From NCBI RefSeq assembly GCF_018129065.1, contig NZ_JAAEDM010000020.1, positions 1 to 63,404 of the forward strand: a stretch of 63,404 nucleotides of DNA. Direction: 5' to 3'. This DNA is from Neoroseomonas soli (GTDB taxonomy: Bacteria > Pseudomonadota > Alphaproteobacteria > Acetobacterales > Acetobacteraceae). The notes beneath the pieces were generated by a model. It saw only the letters and a list, made by a program, of their open reading frames with translations. It was not told the origin of the DNA and ran no database searches. Position numbers and translations under genes: made by a program. Positions 7,578 through 17,045 of the stretch are shown here, piece by piece. Positions within the stretch are counted from its first letter, which is position 1; each line of letters starts with the position of its first letter.

Positions 7578-7585
7578 GCCGCGCC

Positions 7586-8356
7586 TCATCCCCAGAGCCG
7601 CGCGCTGCCCAGTTCCTCCGCGATGATCGTGCTCGCGGTATCGAGCAGCGCCTCGCCCTTCGCCGCGCTCGCCGCGCGTGCGTCGCCGACCACGCCGCTC
7701 GGCGTGATGTCCTTGAAGGACCGGCGGCGGATCATCGTCGGCGGCTGGCCTTCGGGGCGGGTGGAGTGCGGGCCGTGCGCCTCGGCCAGGCGTTCGGCGC
7801 GCACGCCTTCCGGCATCAGCGTCATGACCATCGAGGTCTCGGCCTCGCAGGCGTGCAGCACGGTGGACTGGCGGTCGAGGATCGGCGCGAAGGCATCGCC
7901 CACCAGGTGCCAGTAGGTGCCGGCTGCGACGGCGATGCCGAACTCGTTCTGGCATTCGCCGCCGATGACGGCGACGGCCTCGGCATTGCCGCCATGGCCG
8001 TTGAGCAGCATGACGCGCTTGAAGCCCGCCCGCGCCGCGGAGCGCACGACGCCCTTGATGACGGCGGAGAAGGCCGCGAAGTCGAGCGTCACGGTGCCGC
8101 CGAAGGCGACATGATGCTCGGCGAGGCCGGTCCATACGCAAGGTGTGACGACCACCGGCCTGCCGGCGGCGACAAGCTTGTGCGCCACGCGCTGCGCGAC
8201 GCCCGTGGCGCAGACGATGTCCACGCCCGTGGCAAGGTGCGGCCCGTGCTGTTCCAATGAGGCGACCGGGATGATCACCAGCGCGCCGGACTCGGCGCGG
8301 GCGTTCAGTTCCGCGGCGGTCAGCTTCATCCATTCGATTTCGGTGGCGGCGGCCAT
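7586..8356 (-). CDS. Creatininase-family amidohydrolase
   Basis: The 256-residue product belongs to the creatininase / creatinine amidohydrolase family, Zn/Mn-dependent hydrolases of small cyclic amides; relatives also include MftE and the FAPy deformylase ArfB. The visible family motifs are the early IPVASLEQHGPHL, the GLAEHHVAFGGTVTL segment and LNGHGGN, which together carry the metal-binding Glu, His and Asp residues. The start is set at ATG 8356 because CAGGAGAC stands just upstream; a methionine five codons earlier lacks a ribosome binding site. The gene is monocistronic, ending in a repeat-rich region. The substrate is unknown. The window carries several other amide-hydrolysing genes. 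Confidence 0.85.
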   Translation of the reverse strand: MAAATEIEWMKLTAAELNARAESGALVIIPVASLEQHGPHLATGVDIVCATGVAQRVAHKLVAAGRPVVVTPCVWTGLAEHHVAFGGTVTLDFAAFSAVIKGVVRSAARAGFKRVMLLNGHGGNAEAVAVIGGECQNEFGIAVAAGTYWHLVGDAFAPILDRQSTVLHACEAETSMVMTLMPEGVRAERLAEAHGPHSTRPEGQPPTMIRRRSFKDITPSGVVGDARAASAAKGEALLDTASTIIAEELGSARLWG

Positions 8357-8582
8357 GGGCGTCTCCTGCATGCGGGGTGCAGGCGTAGGATGGAATGGCG
8401 CGTGACGCGGTCAAGCGCCCGGCACGGCGAGGACGCGCGCGCCCGCGGCCGCGCCGCGCCCATCCCCACCATTCCCACCCTGAAACCTATGCCCACGCCG
8501 GGTCGGGGCGGGCGCGTCTTGCGCAAGGGCTCGCGCTCGGCCCGCGACAGCCGGCGCAGTCCATGGCAAACTGCGCACCGAG

Positions 8583-9116
8583 ATGCGCCAACTTCTTCTG
8601 CTGCGGCACGCGAAATCCTCCTGGGACGATCCGTCCCTGCCCGATCATGCCCGCCCGCTGAACGCCCGCGGCCGTCGCGCCGCGCAGGCCGTGGCGAGCG
8701 CCATGCAGGACCTCGGCCTGTCGCCCGACGTGGTCCTGGTTTCGTCCTCGCGGCGCACGCTGCAGACGCTCGAGGCGGTGTCCCCCTTCGCGGACAGCCC
8801 GCTGATCGAACCGATGGACGACATCTATCTCGCCCCCTGGCCGCGACTGCTCGAGATCCTGCGCCGCGCGCCCGAGACCGCGCGCAGCGTCATGCTGATC
8901 GGTCACAATCCCGGGCTGCACGACCTGGCGCTCGCGCTCGTCGGCGCCTCCGGAATGAGCAGCGGGCCCGCGGCGGCGCGCCGCATGGCGGACGGCTTCC
9001 CGACCTGCGCCCTGGCCGAGTTCGCCATCGCCACGCCGTGGCAGGCCCTCGCGGAGGGCGGCGGGCGCCTGGTCCGCTTCCTCGTCCCGGCCGACCTGCC
9101 GGAAATGGCGCACTGA
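8583..9116 (+). CDS. sixA: SixA-type phosphohistidine phosphatase
   Basis: The 177-residue product is of the histidine phosphatase superfamily. The signature RHAKSSW gives catalytic R8 and H9, and the second histidine is H108 in LIGHNPGL. RHAKSSW is the SixA form; E. coli SixA removes phosphate from phosphohistidine on phosphotransfer proteins. The next gene starts 2 bp after the stop and encodes a CYTH/CHAD protein. SixA next to CHAD genes is a recurrent arrangement in Proteobacteria, which hints at a shared phosphate or polyphosphate role; that link is inference. Confidence 0.88.
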   Translation: MRQLLLLRHAKSSWDDPSLPDHARPLNARGRRAAQAVASAMQDLGLSPDVVLVSSSRRTLQTLEAVSPFADSPLIEPMDDIYLAPWPRLLEILRRAPETARSVMLIGHNPGLHDLALALVGASGMSSGPAAARRMADGFPTCALAEFAIATPWQALAEGGGRLVRFLVPADLPEMAH

Positions 9117-9118
9117 CC

Positions 9119-10705
9119 ATGCCCGCCCGCGCGGCACGGGACGGCCGCCGAGGCGGCATGACATCCGAGGCCGAAGCCCCCGCCGAGCCACCGCCCGCCG
9201 CGCCGCCGGAGCCGTCCGAACCCCCGGCGCCCCGGCTCGACTTCGTCCTGGCGCCGGAGGCCGCGGCGCGCCTTGCCCGCACCCCTGCCGTCACCGCGCA
9301 CCGCGCCGGCCGCACGCGCGGAACGGCGGCTGAGATCCTGTGGTTCGACACCGCCGAGGGCGCGCTCGCCGCGCAGGGCCTCACCGTCCAGTCGGGCCGG
9401 CGCGGGGCGCGCAGCCTGCTGTGCACCCTGCCCCCGCCCGAGGCCCCCTGGCACCCCTGCCAGCCCCCCGCGGAGATCGCCGCGCTGACCGACGGCGAGG
9501 CCCCCGCCGAGGCCGGCGGCGCCCCCCTCGTGCCGGTCGCCGCCTTCACCGGGCGGCGCCTGACCTTCCGGCTCGCCATGCCGGAGGGCGAGGTGATGGC
9601 CGAACTGCTGACGGGCCGGTTGCGCAGCGTCGCGGCGGAGCACCCGGTGGCAAGGCTCGGCCTGTCCGGCCCGGGGCCGGCGATGCTGGCGGCCGCCCAT
9701 CGCCTCGCCGACCAGGTGCCATTGCTGCCGCCACTCGCGCCGCTGGCCGAGGAAGCGCGCGCGCTCGCCACCGGCACGGCGCCGCGGCCGCCCCGCCTCG
9801 GCCCGCCCGACACCTCCGCCGCCGCGACGGTGGAGGATGCCTTCCTGCGCGCCTGCGGCCACCTGCTCGAGGTCATCCGCCAGCAATCCGCCCGCATCGC
9901 CCATGGCGCGGGGCCGGAGGGGGTACACCAGACGCGCGTCGCGCTGCGGCGGCTGCGCTCGGTCTTCCGGGTCTTCCGCTCGGCGACGGACGGGCCGACG
10001 CTCCGCGGGCTCGACGCCCGCTTCCGCGAAGTGCTCTCGGTGCTCGGCCCGGCGCGGGACTGGGACGTCTTCCTTGCCGGAACCGGCCACGACGTCGCCG
10101 CCGCCTTCCCCGGGGAGAAGCGCATCGCCGCCCTGCTGCGCGCGGCCGAGAAGCGCCGCCACGACGCCTATGTCGCGGTGCTGGCGATGCTGGAGGGCAC
10201 CCCGTGGCGCCTGCTGCTGCTCGATGCCCTGGGCGCCCTGCTCATGCGCCCGTGGCGGACAGAGGTGCCCGAGGAGGCAGTGCAGGCGCTCGACGCGCCC
10301 GTGCGGGACTTCGGGCGGAACATCCTCAACCGCCGCTGGACGCGCCTGCGCCGCGCCGGCGAAGCCTTCGAGACGCTGACGGCGGAGGAACTCCACGAAC
10401 TCCGCCTCGACGGCAAGCGCCTGCGCTACGCCGCCGAGGTCTTCGCGCCGATCTTCGGCGCCAAGGCCGGCCGGCGCTTCCTGCGGCGGGTCGCCATGCT
10501 GCAGGACGGACTCGGCATCGCCAATGACGCGGCCGTGGCGCGCGGACTGGCGCGCAGCCTGGAAGTGCCGGGCAACGGCGCGCGGGCCTGGGCGGTCGGC
10601 GTGCTGGAGGGCTGGTGCGAGGCACGCGTCGACGGGCATCGCGGGGACGCCTTCGAGGCCTGGGAGCGGCTGAGCGGCAAGGATCGTTTCTGGTCAGGCG
10701 CGTAG
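9119..10705 (+). CDS. CHAD-domain protein with degenerate N-terminal CYTH domain
   Basis: The 528-residue product starts at ATG 9119, 2 bp after sixA; ATG 9158 is an alternative. A proline-rich stretch (about 15-40) precedes a CYTH-like region (about 41-200), recognisable by WFDTAEGALAAQGLTVQSG. However the ExExK metal/triphosphate motif that opens active CYTH domains is replaced by RLDFVLAP. The CHAD domain (about 240-520) keeps its conserved histidines and basic helices, for example GVHQTRVALRRLRSVF and HELRLDGKRLRYAAEVF. CHAD domains bind polyphosphate. The prediction is a polyphosphate-binding protein whose triphosphatase half has lost activity. Confidence 0.85.
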   Translation: MPARAARDGRRGGMTSEAEAPAEPPPAAPPEPSEPPAPRLDFVLAPEAAARLARTPAVTAHRAGRTRGTAAEILWFDTAEGALAAQGLTVQSGRRGARSLLCTLPPPEAPWHPCQPPAEIAALTDGEAPAEAGGAPLVPVAAFTGRRLTFRLAMPEGEVMAELLTGRLRSVAAEHPVARLGLSGPGPAMLAAAHRLADQVPLLPPLAPLAEEARALATGTAPRPPRLGPPDTSAAATVEDAFLRACGHLLEVIRQQSARIAHGAGPEGVHQTRVALRRLRSVFRVFRSATDGPTLRGLDARFREVLSVLGPARDWDVFLAGTGHDVAAAFPGEKRIAALLRAAEKRRHDAYVAVLAMLEGTPWRLLLLDALGALLMRPWRTEVPEEAVQALDAPVRDFGRNILNRRWTRLRRAGEAFETLTAEELHELRLDGKRLRYAAEVFAPIFGAKAGRRFLRRVAMLQDGLGIANDAAVARGLARSLEVPGNGARAWAVGVLEGWCEARVDGHRGDAFEAWERLSGKDRFWSGA

Positions 10706-10808
10706 GCGCATTTCTTCGCTCGGCCGCGTGAGGCAGCTCTGCCACATGAGTCGATTTCATTGCTCGCCCCGGTTGCAGGCCGGGGGTGGGTCGGTCTAAC
10801 GATCCGGC

Positions 10809-11366
10809 GTGCTTGAGAGACGGCGCATCTTCAAAGGACGCAGGACCCGACCGCGGATGGGCGGCGCGGCCCTGCTGTTGTCCGCGGCGATCGCGACGCC
10901 GCTGATCCTGGCGGTGGTGCTGCCATCGAACCTGTTCGGCTCCGCGCCGACGGACCGCCGATGGGAGGCGGAGGCCGGCGAGGTCCGCATCATCGACGGC
11001 GAAACCCTCGGGCTTGGGGAACGCGTCGTCCGCCTGGCAGGCGTTGCCGCGCCGACGCGCGGGGAGGCCTGCAGCGGACGCTCGGGCGATGCCTTCGACT
11101 GCGGCGGTGCCGCGACGGCGGCACTGACGCGGCTCGTCACCGGGCACCCGGTCGCCTGCCGCATCGTCGGCCAGGACGGATTCGGGCGCGGGCTCGGCGA
11201 ATGCGTGGCCGGCGGGACCGATCTCGGCCGCACGCTCGTGGGCGGCGGCTTCGCATTGGCGACGGCATCCGCCCTGCGCGCGCCGGAAGTCGCGGCGCGC
11301 GACGGCGGCCGCGGCCTCTGGGCACATCCCGCCGGCGCTCCCGCCGCCTGGCGGAACCGCGACTAG
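10809..11366 (+). CDS. Membrane-anchored SNase-like (thermonuclease fold) protein, probably inactive
   Basis: The product has 185 residues from GTG 10809; ATG 10857 (169 residues) is equally possible. A single transmembrane segment (about 19-43) is followed by a staphylococcal-nuclease-like domain (about 58-165) seen in RIIDGETL, VVRLAGVAAP and DGFGRGLGECVAGG. Compared with active SNases, the arginines equivalent to R35 (R75) and R87 (R127) remain. The Ca2+ ligands and general base are changed: DGDT reads DGET, and the GIDAPE box reads GVAAPT, losing the D40 and E43 equivalents. So a nuclease fold without nuclease chemistry is likely, perhaps as a binding module outside the membrane. Cysteines at 88, 98 and later positions could form disulfides. 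Confidence 0.7.
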   Translation: MLERRRIFKGRRTRPRMGGAALLLSAAIATPLILAVVLPSNLFGSAPTDRRWEAEAGEVRIIDGETLGLGERVVRLAGVAAPTRGEACSGRSGDAFDCGGAATAALTRLVTGHPVACRIVGQDGFGRGLGECVAGGTDLGRTLVGGGFALATASALRAPEVAARDGGRGLWAHPAGAPAAWRNRD

Positions 11367-11397
11367 CAGCCACGCGGCAGGACCTGCGGTGACAGGT

Positions 11398-11426
11398 TTG
11401 CCAGCCCGGCCGCCCGCCCGTATCTT
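11398..11426 (+). promoter_or_regulatory. Candidate sigma-70 promoter of gltA
   Basis: TTGCCA (11398-11403) and TATCTT (11421-11426) are separated by 17 bp. Predicted transcription would start near 11433, giving a 5' leader of about 60 nt. A perfect palindrome ACCCCCGGGGGT at 11440-11451 lies just after that point and could act as an operator or leader hairpin. Confidence 0.45.
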
Positions 11427-11492
11427 GCGCCGCACCAAAACCCCCGGGGGTGTGCAGACGCCCCCGCGCGACTGACCCGAGGAACTCCCCGC

Positions 11493-12800
11493 ATGAGCAG
11501 CAAGGCCACCGGCTCCATCACAGTCACGATGGAAGGTTCCAACAAGAGCGCGAAGCTGCCCCTCCTCGGCGGCACGCTGGGGCCGCAGGTGGCCGACATC
11601 CGCAAGCTCTACGGCGAGCTCGGCATCTTCACCTACGACCCGGGCTATGGCGCCACCGCGTCCTGCGAGAGCACCATCACCTACATCGACGGCGACGAGG
11701 GCGTGCTGCTGTATCGCGGCTACCCGATCGAGCAGCTCGCCGAGCAGTCGTCCTTCCTCGAAGTCGCCTACCTGCTGCTGAACGGCGAGCTGCCGAACAA
11801 GGCGCAGTACGCCGAATTCGACAAGGGCGTGACGCGCCACACCATGCTGCACGAGCAGCTGCGCCGCTTCTTCGAAGGCTTCCGCCGCGACGCGCACCCG
11901 ATGGCGGTGATGTGCGGCGTGGTCGGCGCCATGGCCGCCTTCTACCATGACAACCTCGACATCAACGATCCGGAGCAGCGCCGCATCGCGGCCTTCCGCC
12001 TGATCGCCAAGGTGCCGACCATCGCGGCCTGGGCCTACAAGTACTCGGTCGGCCAGCCCCTGGTGTATCCGCGCAACGACCTGAGCTACGCCGAGAACTT
12101 CCTCTACATGCTCAACGGCGTGCCGGCGGAGCCGTGGGTGAACAACCCGATCCTGTCCCGCGCGATGGACCGCATCCTGATCCTGCATGCGGACCACGAG
12201 CAGAACGCCTCCACCTCCACGGTGCGCCTCGCCGGTTCGACCGGCGCCAATCCCTTTGCCTGCATCGCGGCCGGCATCGCGGCGCTCTGGGGCCCGGCGC
12301 ATGGCGGCGCCAACGAGGCGGTGCTGAAGATGCTCGCCGAGATCGGCAGCCCGGAGAACATCCCGCAGTTCATCAGCGAGGTGAAGGACAAGAACTCCCA
12401 CACCAAGCTCATGGGCTTCGGCCACCGGGTCTACAAGAACTTCGACCCGCGCGCGAAGATCATGAAGGAGACCTGCCACGAGGTCCTCGCCGAGCTCGGC
12501 ATCAAGGACGAGCCGCTGCTCGACATGGCGATGGAGATGGAGCGGATCGCGCTGTCCGACGACTACTTCATCAGCCGCAAGCTCTACCCGAACGTGGACT
12601 TCTATTCGGGCATCATCCTCAAGGCGATGGGCATCCCGACCTCGATGTTCACGGTGCTCTTCGCCGTGGCGCGCACGGTGGGCTGGGTGAGCCAGTGGAA
12701 GGAACTGATCGAGGATCCGTCCCAGCGCATCGGGCGTCCGCGGCAGATCTACACGGGCGCGCCGGCGCGCGACTTCGTGGCGATGGACAAGCGGGGCTGA
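11493..12800 (+). CDS. gltA: Citrate synthase (type II, hexameric)
   Basis: The 435-residue product condenses acetyl-CoA and oxaloacetate in the first step of the TCA cycle. The catalytic residues are visible as H270 in [12 protein letters not shown]311 in [16 protein letters not shown] and D369 in YPNVDFYSG. The length and the N-terminal beta-domain are those of Gram-negative NADH-regulated GltA. The start follows a GAGGAACTCCCCGC leader. The gene is alone on its strand, with a candidate promoter at 11398-11426, a palindrome in its leader, and a strong hairpin (12811-12829) starting 10 bp after the stop. Confidence 0.97.
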   Translation: MSSKATGSITVTMEGSNKSAKLPLLGGTLGPQVADIRKLYGELGIFTYDPGYGATASCESTITYIDGDEGVLLYRGYPIEQLAEQSSFLEVAYLLLNGELPNKAQYAEFDKGVTRHTMLHEQLRRFFEGFRRDAHPMAVMCGVVGAMAAFYHDNLDINDPEQRRIAAFRLIAKVPTIAAWAYKYSVGQPLVYPRNDLSYAENFLYMLNGVPAEPWVNNPILSRAMDRILILHADHEQNASTSTVRLAGSTGANPFACIAAGIAALWGPAHGGANEAVLKMLAEIGSPENIPQFISEVKDKNSHTKLMGFGHRVYKNFDPRAKIMKETCHEVLAELGIKDEPLLDMAMEMERIALSDDYFISRKLYPNVDFYSGIILKAMGIPTSMFTVLFAVARTVGWVSQWKELIEDPSQRIGRPRQIYTGAPARDFVAMDKRG

Positions 12801-12810
12801 GGTTGCTGCC

Positions 12811-12861
12811 GGAGGGGCGCCGCCCCTCCGAACGACCCCGCCAAAGGCCCTTGGAACCCAT
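12811..12861 (+). terminator. Double-hairpin repeat family 2, copy 3, after gltA
   Basis: Stem A is GGAGGGG pairing with CCCCTCC around CGCCG (12811-12829). Stem B is decayed to CCAAAGGCCCTTGG (about 12842-12855). Its position just past the gltA stop fits transcription termination or 3'-end protection. Confidence 0.6.
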
Positions 12862-12940
12862 GAGAGAGGAAAGGGCTCCGGGCGGCCGTCGGACGCGGAG
12901 CGTACGTCGCCGCCCTTCCTCTGACCGGCCACTGAATTGA

Positions 12941-13046
12941 TAGAGCAGATCCCGATCAGGTGGACTCACCTGATCGGGTGAAGATGCTCGCAAGAACAAA
13001 GGCCTGGAGCGGTGTTCGTGAGCCGTGGCGAACGGAAACCGCTCTA
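12941..13046. mobile_element. MITE-like element, copy 2 (best preserved)
   Basis: The element runs from TAGAGCAGATCCCG to CGGAAACCGCTCTA. The two ends are imperfect inverted repeats (11 of 14 positions). Inside lies a perfect hairpin with 12-bp arms, CCCGATCAGGTG at 12951-12962 and its complement at 12967-12978, around GACT. Both ends finish in TA, as expected for elements moved by IS630/Tc1-type transposases that duplicate TA. It has no coding capacity. Confidence 0.82.
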
Positions 13047-13169
13047 GTGTCCGGAGCGGGCTCGATCACCCTGAGCCTTTGCGGGCTCCCCCCACCGACA
13101 GCTTCGCCGCTTCCGCAGCCAGCGGCATTGACAACATGCAAGGGCTTTCGGCCTCGGGTGGGGAGAGCA

Positions 13170-13191
13170 CGAGAGGGGCAAGGCCCTCTCG
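13170..13191 (-). terminator. Hairpin after the dpp operon
   Basis: CGAGAGGG at 13170-13177 pairs with 13184-13191 around GCAAGG, starting 9 bp past the dppF stop. A decayed stem B (AGGGCTTTCGGCCT, about 13141-13154) lies beyond it, so this is a worn copy of the double-hairpin repeat. Confidence 0.55.
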
Positions 13192-13199
13192 CAGCGCCG

Positions 13200-14174
13200 T
13201 CAACCTCGCTTGTGGCAGGCCACCCAATGCCCCGGCCGCGCCTCGCGGAACTCGGGCGAGGTGACGTCGCACAACCCCTTCTCCGCGATCGGGCAGCGCG
13301 TGTGGAACCGGCAGCCCGAAGGCGGGTTCAGAGGGCTCGGGATGTCGCCCTGGAGTCGGATGCGGTCGCGCTTCACCGTCGGATCGGGAATCGGCACCGC
13401 CGAAAGCAGCGCCTCCGTATAGGGATGCAGTGGATGCGTGTAGAGTTCGCGGGAGGGAGCGAGTTCCACGATCCGCCCCAGATACATCACGGCGACGCGG
13501 TCGCTGATGTGCTCCACCACCGACAGGTCGTGCGCGATGAAGAGGTAGGAGAGGCCGAACTTCTCCTGCAGGTCCTCCAGCAGGTTGATGACCTGCGCCT
13601 GGATCGAGACATCGAGCGCGCTGACCGGCTCGTCGCAGATGATCAGCTTGGGCGAGACCGCGAGGGCGCGCGCGATGCCGATGCGCTGCCGCTGCCCACC
13701 CGAGAATTCATGCGGAAAGCGCGACATGTGGTCCGGGCGGAGGCCGACCGTTTCCAGGAGTTCCGCGACCTTCGCCTCCCGTTCGGGACGGGTCTTCGCG
13801 AGGCGATGGATCTCCAGCGCCTCCCCCACGATGGCGCCGACCGTCATGCGCGGGTTCAGCGAGGCGAAGGGGTCCTGGAAGATGATCTGCATGTCGCGGC
13901 GGATCGCCGCGAGTTCCTTGCCGTCCAGCGCGCGCACATCGCGGCCTTCGAAGACCACCTCGCCGGAGGTCGGCTCGATCAGGCGCAGGATGCAGCGGCC
14001 GGTGGTGGACTTGCCGCAGCCGGATTCGCCGACCAGCCCGAGCGTCTCCCCCGCGCCGAGTTCGAAGCCCACGCCGTCCACGGCATGCACATGCTCCACC
14101 ACCCGGCGCAGGATGCCGCCGCGCACAGGGAAGCGCTTCACCAGGTCGCGAACAGCGAGGAGCGGCGTCGCCAT
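13200..14174 (-). CDS. Dipeptide/oligopeptide ABC transporter ATPase, DppF/OppF type
   Basis: The 324-residue product is one of two ATPases that power the transporter encoded upstream. Walker A is GESGCGKST, the ABC signature is [15 protein letters not shown] and Walker B is [12 protein letters not shown], with an H-loop in [12 protein letters not shown]. The C-terminal extension with four cysteines ([16 protein letters not shown]) is the oligo_HPY motif, typical of DppD/F and OppD/F and in some members an Fe-S site. The start ATG 14174 has GAAGGAA upstream and lies 20 bp after the dppD-type gene. It is the last gene of the five-gene operon. Confidence 0.92.
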   Translation of the reverse strand: MATPLLAVRDLVKRFPVRGGILRRVVEHVHAVDGVGFELGAGETLGLVGESGCGKSTTGRCILRLIEPTSGEVVFEGRDVRALDGKELAAIRRDMQIIFQDPFASLNPRMTVGAIVGEALEIHRLAKTRPEREAKVAELLETVGLRPDHMSRFPHEFSGGQRQRIGIARALAVSPKLIICDEPVSALDVSIQAQVINLLEDLQEKFGLSYLFIAHDLSVVEHISDRVAVMYLGRIVELAPSRELYTHPLHPYTEALLSAVPIPDPTVKRDRIRLQGDIPSPLNPPSGCRFHTRCPIAEKGLCDVTSPEFREARPGHWVACHKRG

Positions 14175-14194
14175 CGGCGGTTCCTTCGCGGCGC

Positions 14195-15174
<980 letters not shown>

Positions 15175-15178
<4 letters not shown>

Positions 15179-16110
15179 GCCGAGATGATCCGCCGCGGAT
15201 CGAGCGCGTCACGCAGCCCGTCGCCGATGTAGTTGATGGAAAGCACGGTCAGGAAGATCGCTACCCCCGGGAACATCGCCCAGTGCGGCGCGAAGTCGAG
15301 GTTGTCCTTGGCGTCGAAGAGCAGCCGCCCCCAGGTCGGCACGTCCGGCGGGAAGCCGAGGCCGAGGAAGGAGAGTGTCGATTCCGCGATGATCGCCGCG
15401 GCGACGTCGATGCTGGCCGCCACGATGACCGGGCCGAGCGCGTTCGGCAGGATGTGCCGCATCACCAGCCGCGTGCGGGAGGCGCCGAGCGCGCGGGCGG
15501 CCTCGACGAATTCCTTCTCCCGCAGGGAGAGGAACTGCGCGCGCACCAGCCGCGCCACCTGCATCCAGCGGAACCCGCCAATCACCGCGACGATCAGGAT
15601 GAAGACGCCGACCTCGAGCCCCACCAGCCCGGTCAGCGTGTCGCGGAACAGGTAGATGATCAGCAGCAGCAGCGGGAGTTGCGGCAGGGAGAGGAAGAGG
15701 TCCGTCAGCCACATCAGCGCCGCGTCCATCGCGCCGCCCGCCATGCCGGCGACGGAGCCGACCAGCACGCCCACCAGGATCGCGACCGCCATCGCCGCGA
15801 AGCCGACCGCGAGCGAGATGCGCCCGCCATAGAGGATGCGCGCCAGCAGGTCCTGCCCCAGGTCGTCCGTGCCGAGCGGATGGGCCCAGGACGGTTGCTG
15901 CAACCGGGCGGTGAAGTCGATCTCGTCGATCGGCATGGCCCAGAGCAGCGGGCCGATGGCGACGGCGAGGATCAGCGCCAGGAGCACCACGCCGCTGACC
16001 ACCGCGAGCCTGTGCTTGCGGAAGCGGCGCCAGGCCTCCTGCCAGGGCCCGACGCGCGGGCGCTGGGTGGCCGGGCTAGCGGTAGCTGATGCGAGGGTCG
16101 AGCCAGCCAT
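15175..16110 (-). CDS. Dipeptide ABC transporter permease, DppC type
   Basis: The product has 311 residues from ATG 16110. Five to six transmembrane helices are visible. The first follows RRFRKHRLA, and the conserved EAA loop reads [21 protein letters not shown], the coupling site for the ATPases. The reading frame starts inside the preceding permease gene (35-bp overlap). A longer version starting further upstream would encode serine-rich non-family sequence, so 16110 is preferred although its ribosome binding site is weak. Confidence 0.9.
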
Positions 16111-17035
16111 AGAGAACGTCCGCCAGCAGGTTGAAGAAGATGACGAGGCCCGCGAAGACGAAGGTGACGGCCATGATGACCGGCGTGTCATTGGCGAGGA
16201 TGGCGCTGATCAGCAGCGACCCGATGCCGGGCACCCGGAAGATCTGCTCCGTCACGATGGCGCCGCCGAAGACGGCGGGCATCTGCAACGCGACCAGCGT
16301 CACCACCGGGATCATGGCATTGCGCACGACGTGGCGCATGGTCACGCGCGATTCCGGCAGGCCCTTGGATCGCGCCGTGGTCACGTGGTCGAGCCGCACC
16401 ACGTCGAGCACCGCGGAACGCACGAAGCGCGTCCAGGCCGCGCCCTGGAACAGGCCGAGCACGGCGACGGGCATGATGGACTGGCGCACCATCTCCCACC
16501 ACCAGCGCCAGCCGGTCGCCTCGATGCTCGTGCGGAACACGAAGGGCAGCCAGTCGAGCTGGATGGAGAAGAGCAGGATCAGCAGCAGGCCCGTGAAGAA
16601 GGTCGGCAGGGAGAAGCCGACGAAGGCCAGCGTGTTGGCGATCTGGTCGAAGATCGAATAGGGCCTGGTCGCCGCATAGACGCCGACCGGCAGCGCGATG
16701 GCCAGCGCCAGGATCTGGGATGCGCCGATCACCGCAACGGTGGTCGGCAGGCGCTGGAGGATCAACTGCTCCACCGGGATGCGGCTGACGAAGGAGAAGC
16801 CCCATTCGCCGCGCAGCATGGCCGTGAGCCAGGAGATGTAGCGGAGATGGATGGGATCATCGAGGCCGAGGCTCGCGCGCAGGTGCGCGCGCACGTCCGG
16901 CGGCACGGCGGGATTGGTCGCCAGTTCCTCGAACGGGTCACCGGGCGCGAGCGCGAGCACGGTGAAGAGGATGACGCTGATCCCGAGCAGGCTCGGGATC
17001 GCGATCATCAGGCGGCGGATCAGGTAGTGGAGCAC
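16076..17035 (-). CDS. Dipeptide ABC transporter permease, DppB type
   Basis: The product has 319 residues. An N-terminal MLHYLIRRLMIAIPSLLGIS helix is followed by a periplasmic loop and five more helices. The EAA-like loop TARSKGLPESRVTMRHVVRN is typical of BPD_transp_1 permeases that bind DppD/DppF. It begins 10 bp after the binding-protein stop, overlaps the next permease by 35 bp, and forms the other half of the membrane channel. Confidence 0.92.
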   Translation of the reverse strand: MLHYLIRRLMIAIPSLLGISVILFTVLALAPGDPFEELATNPAVPPDVRAHLRASLGLDDPIHLRYISWLTAMLRGEWGFSFVSRIPVEQLILQRLPTTVAVIGASQILALAIALPVGVYAATRPYSIFDQIANTLAFVGFSLPTFFTGLLLILLFSIQLDWLPFVFRTSIEATGWRWWWEMVRQSIMPVAVLGLFQGAAWTRFVRSAVLDVVRLDHVTTARSKGLPESRVTMRHVVRNAMIPVVTLVALQMPAVFGGAIVTEQIFRVPGIGSLLISAILANDTPVIMAVTFVFAGLVIFFNLLADVLYGWLDPRISYR

Positions 17036-17045
17036 GCGCGGACGA

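Larger units (their letters stand above)
7178..7585. other. 408-bp intergenic region with stacked hairpins
   Basis: No gene is supported here. The region holds a terminator-like stem at 7216-7243 and two copies of the double-hairpin repeat in opposite orientation (7381-7439 and 7522-7577), separated by about 80 bp. It divides the convergent photolyase/phosphatase and creatininase transcripts. Confidence 0.7.
12801..13199. other. 399-bp intergenic region made mostly of repeats
   Basis: No gene is supported. It contains, in order, a hairpin of the double-hairpin family, a long imperfect stem formed by AGAGGAAAGGGC near 12865 and GCCCTTCCTCT near 12912, MITE copy 2 (12941-13046), and a further hairpin at 13170-13191 just after the dppF stop. 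It separates convergent gltA and the dpp operon. Confidence 0.7.

Noticed and set aside
7178..7585. CRISPR-like or phage attachment interpretation of the clustered inverted repeats
   Set aside because: The repeats are palindromes of different sequence with no regular spacers, no cas genes and no integrase nearby.
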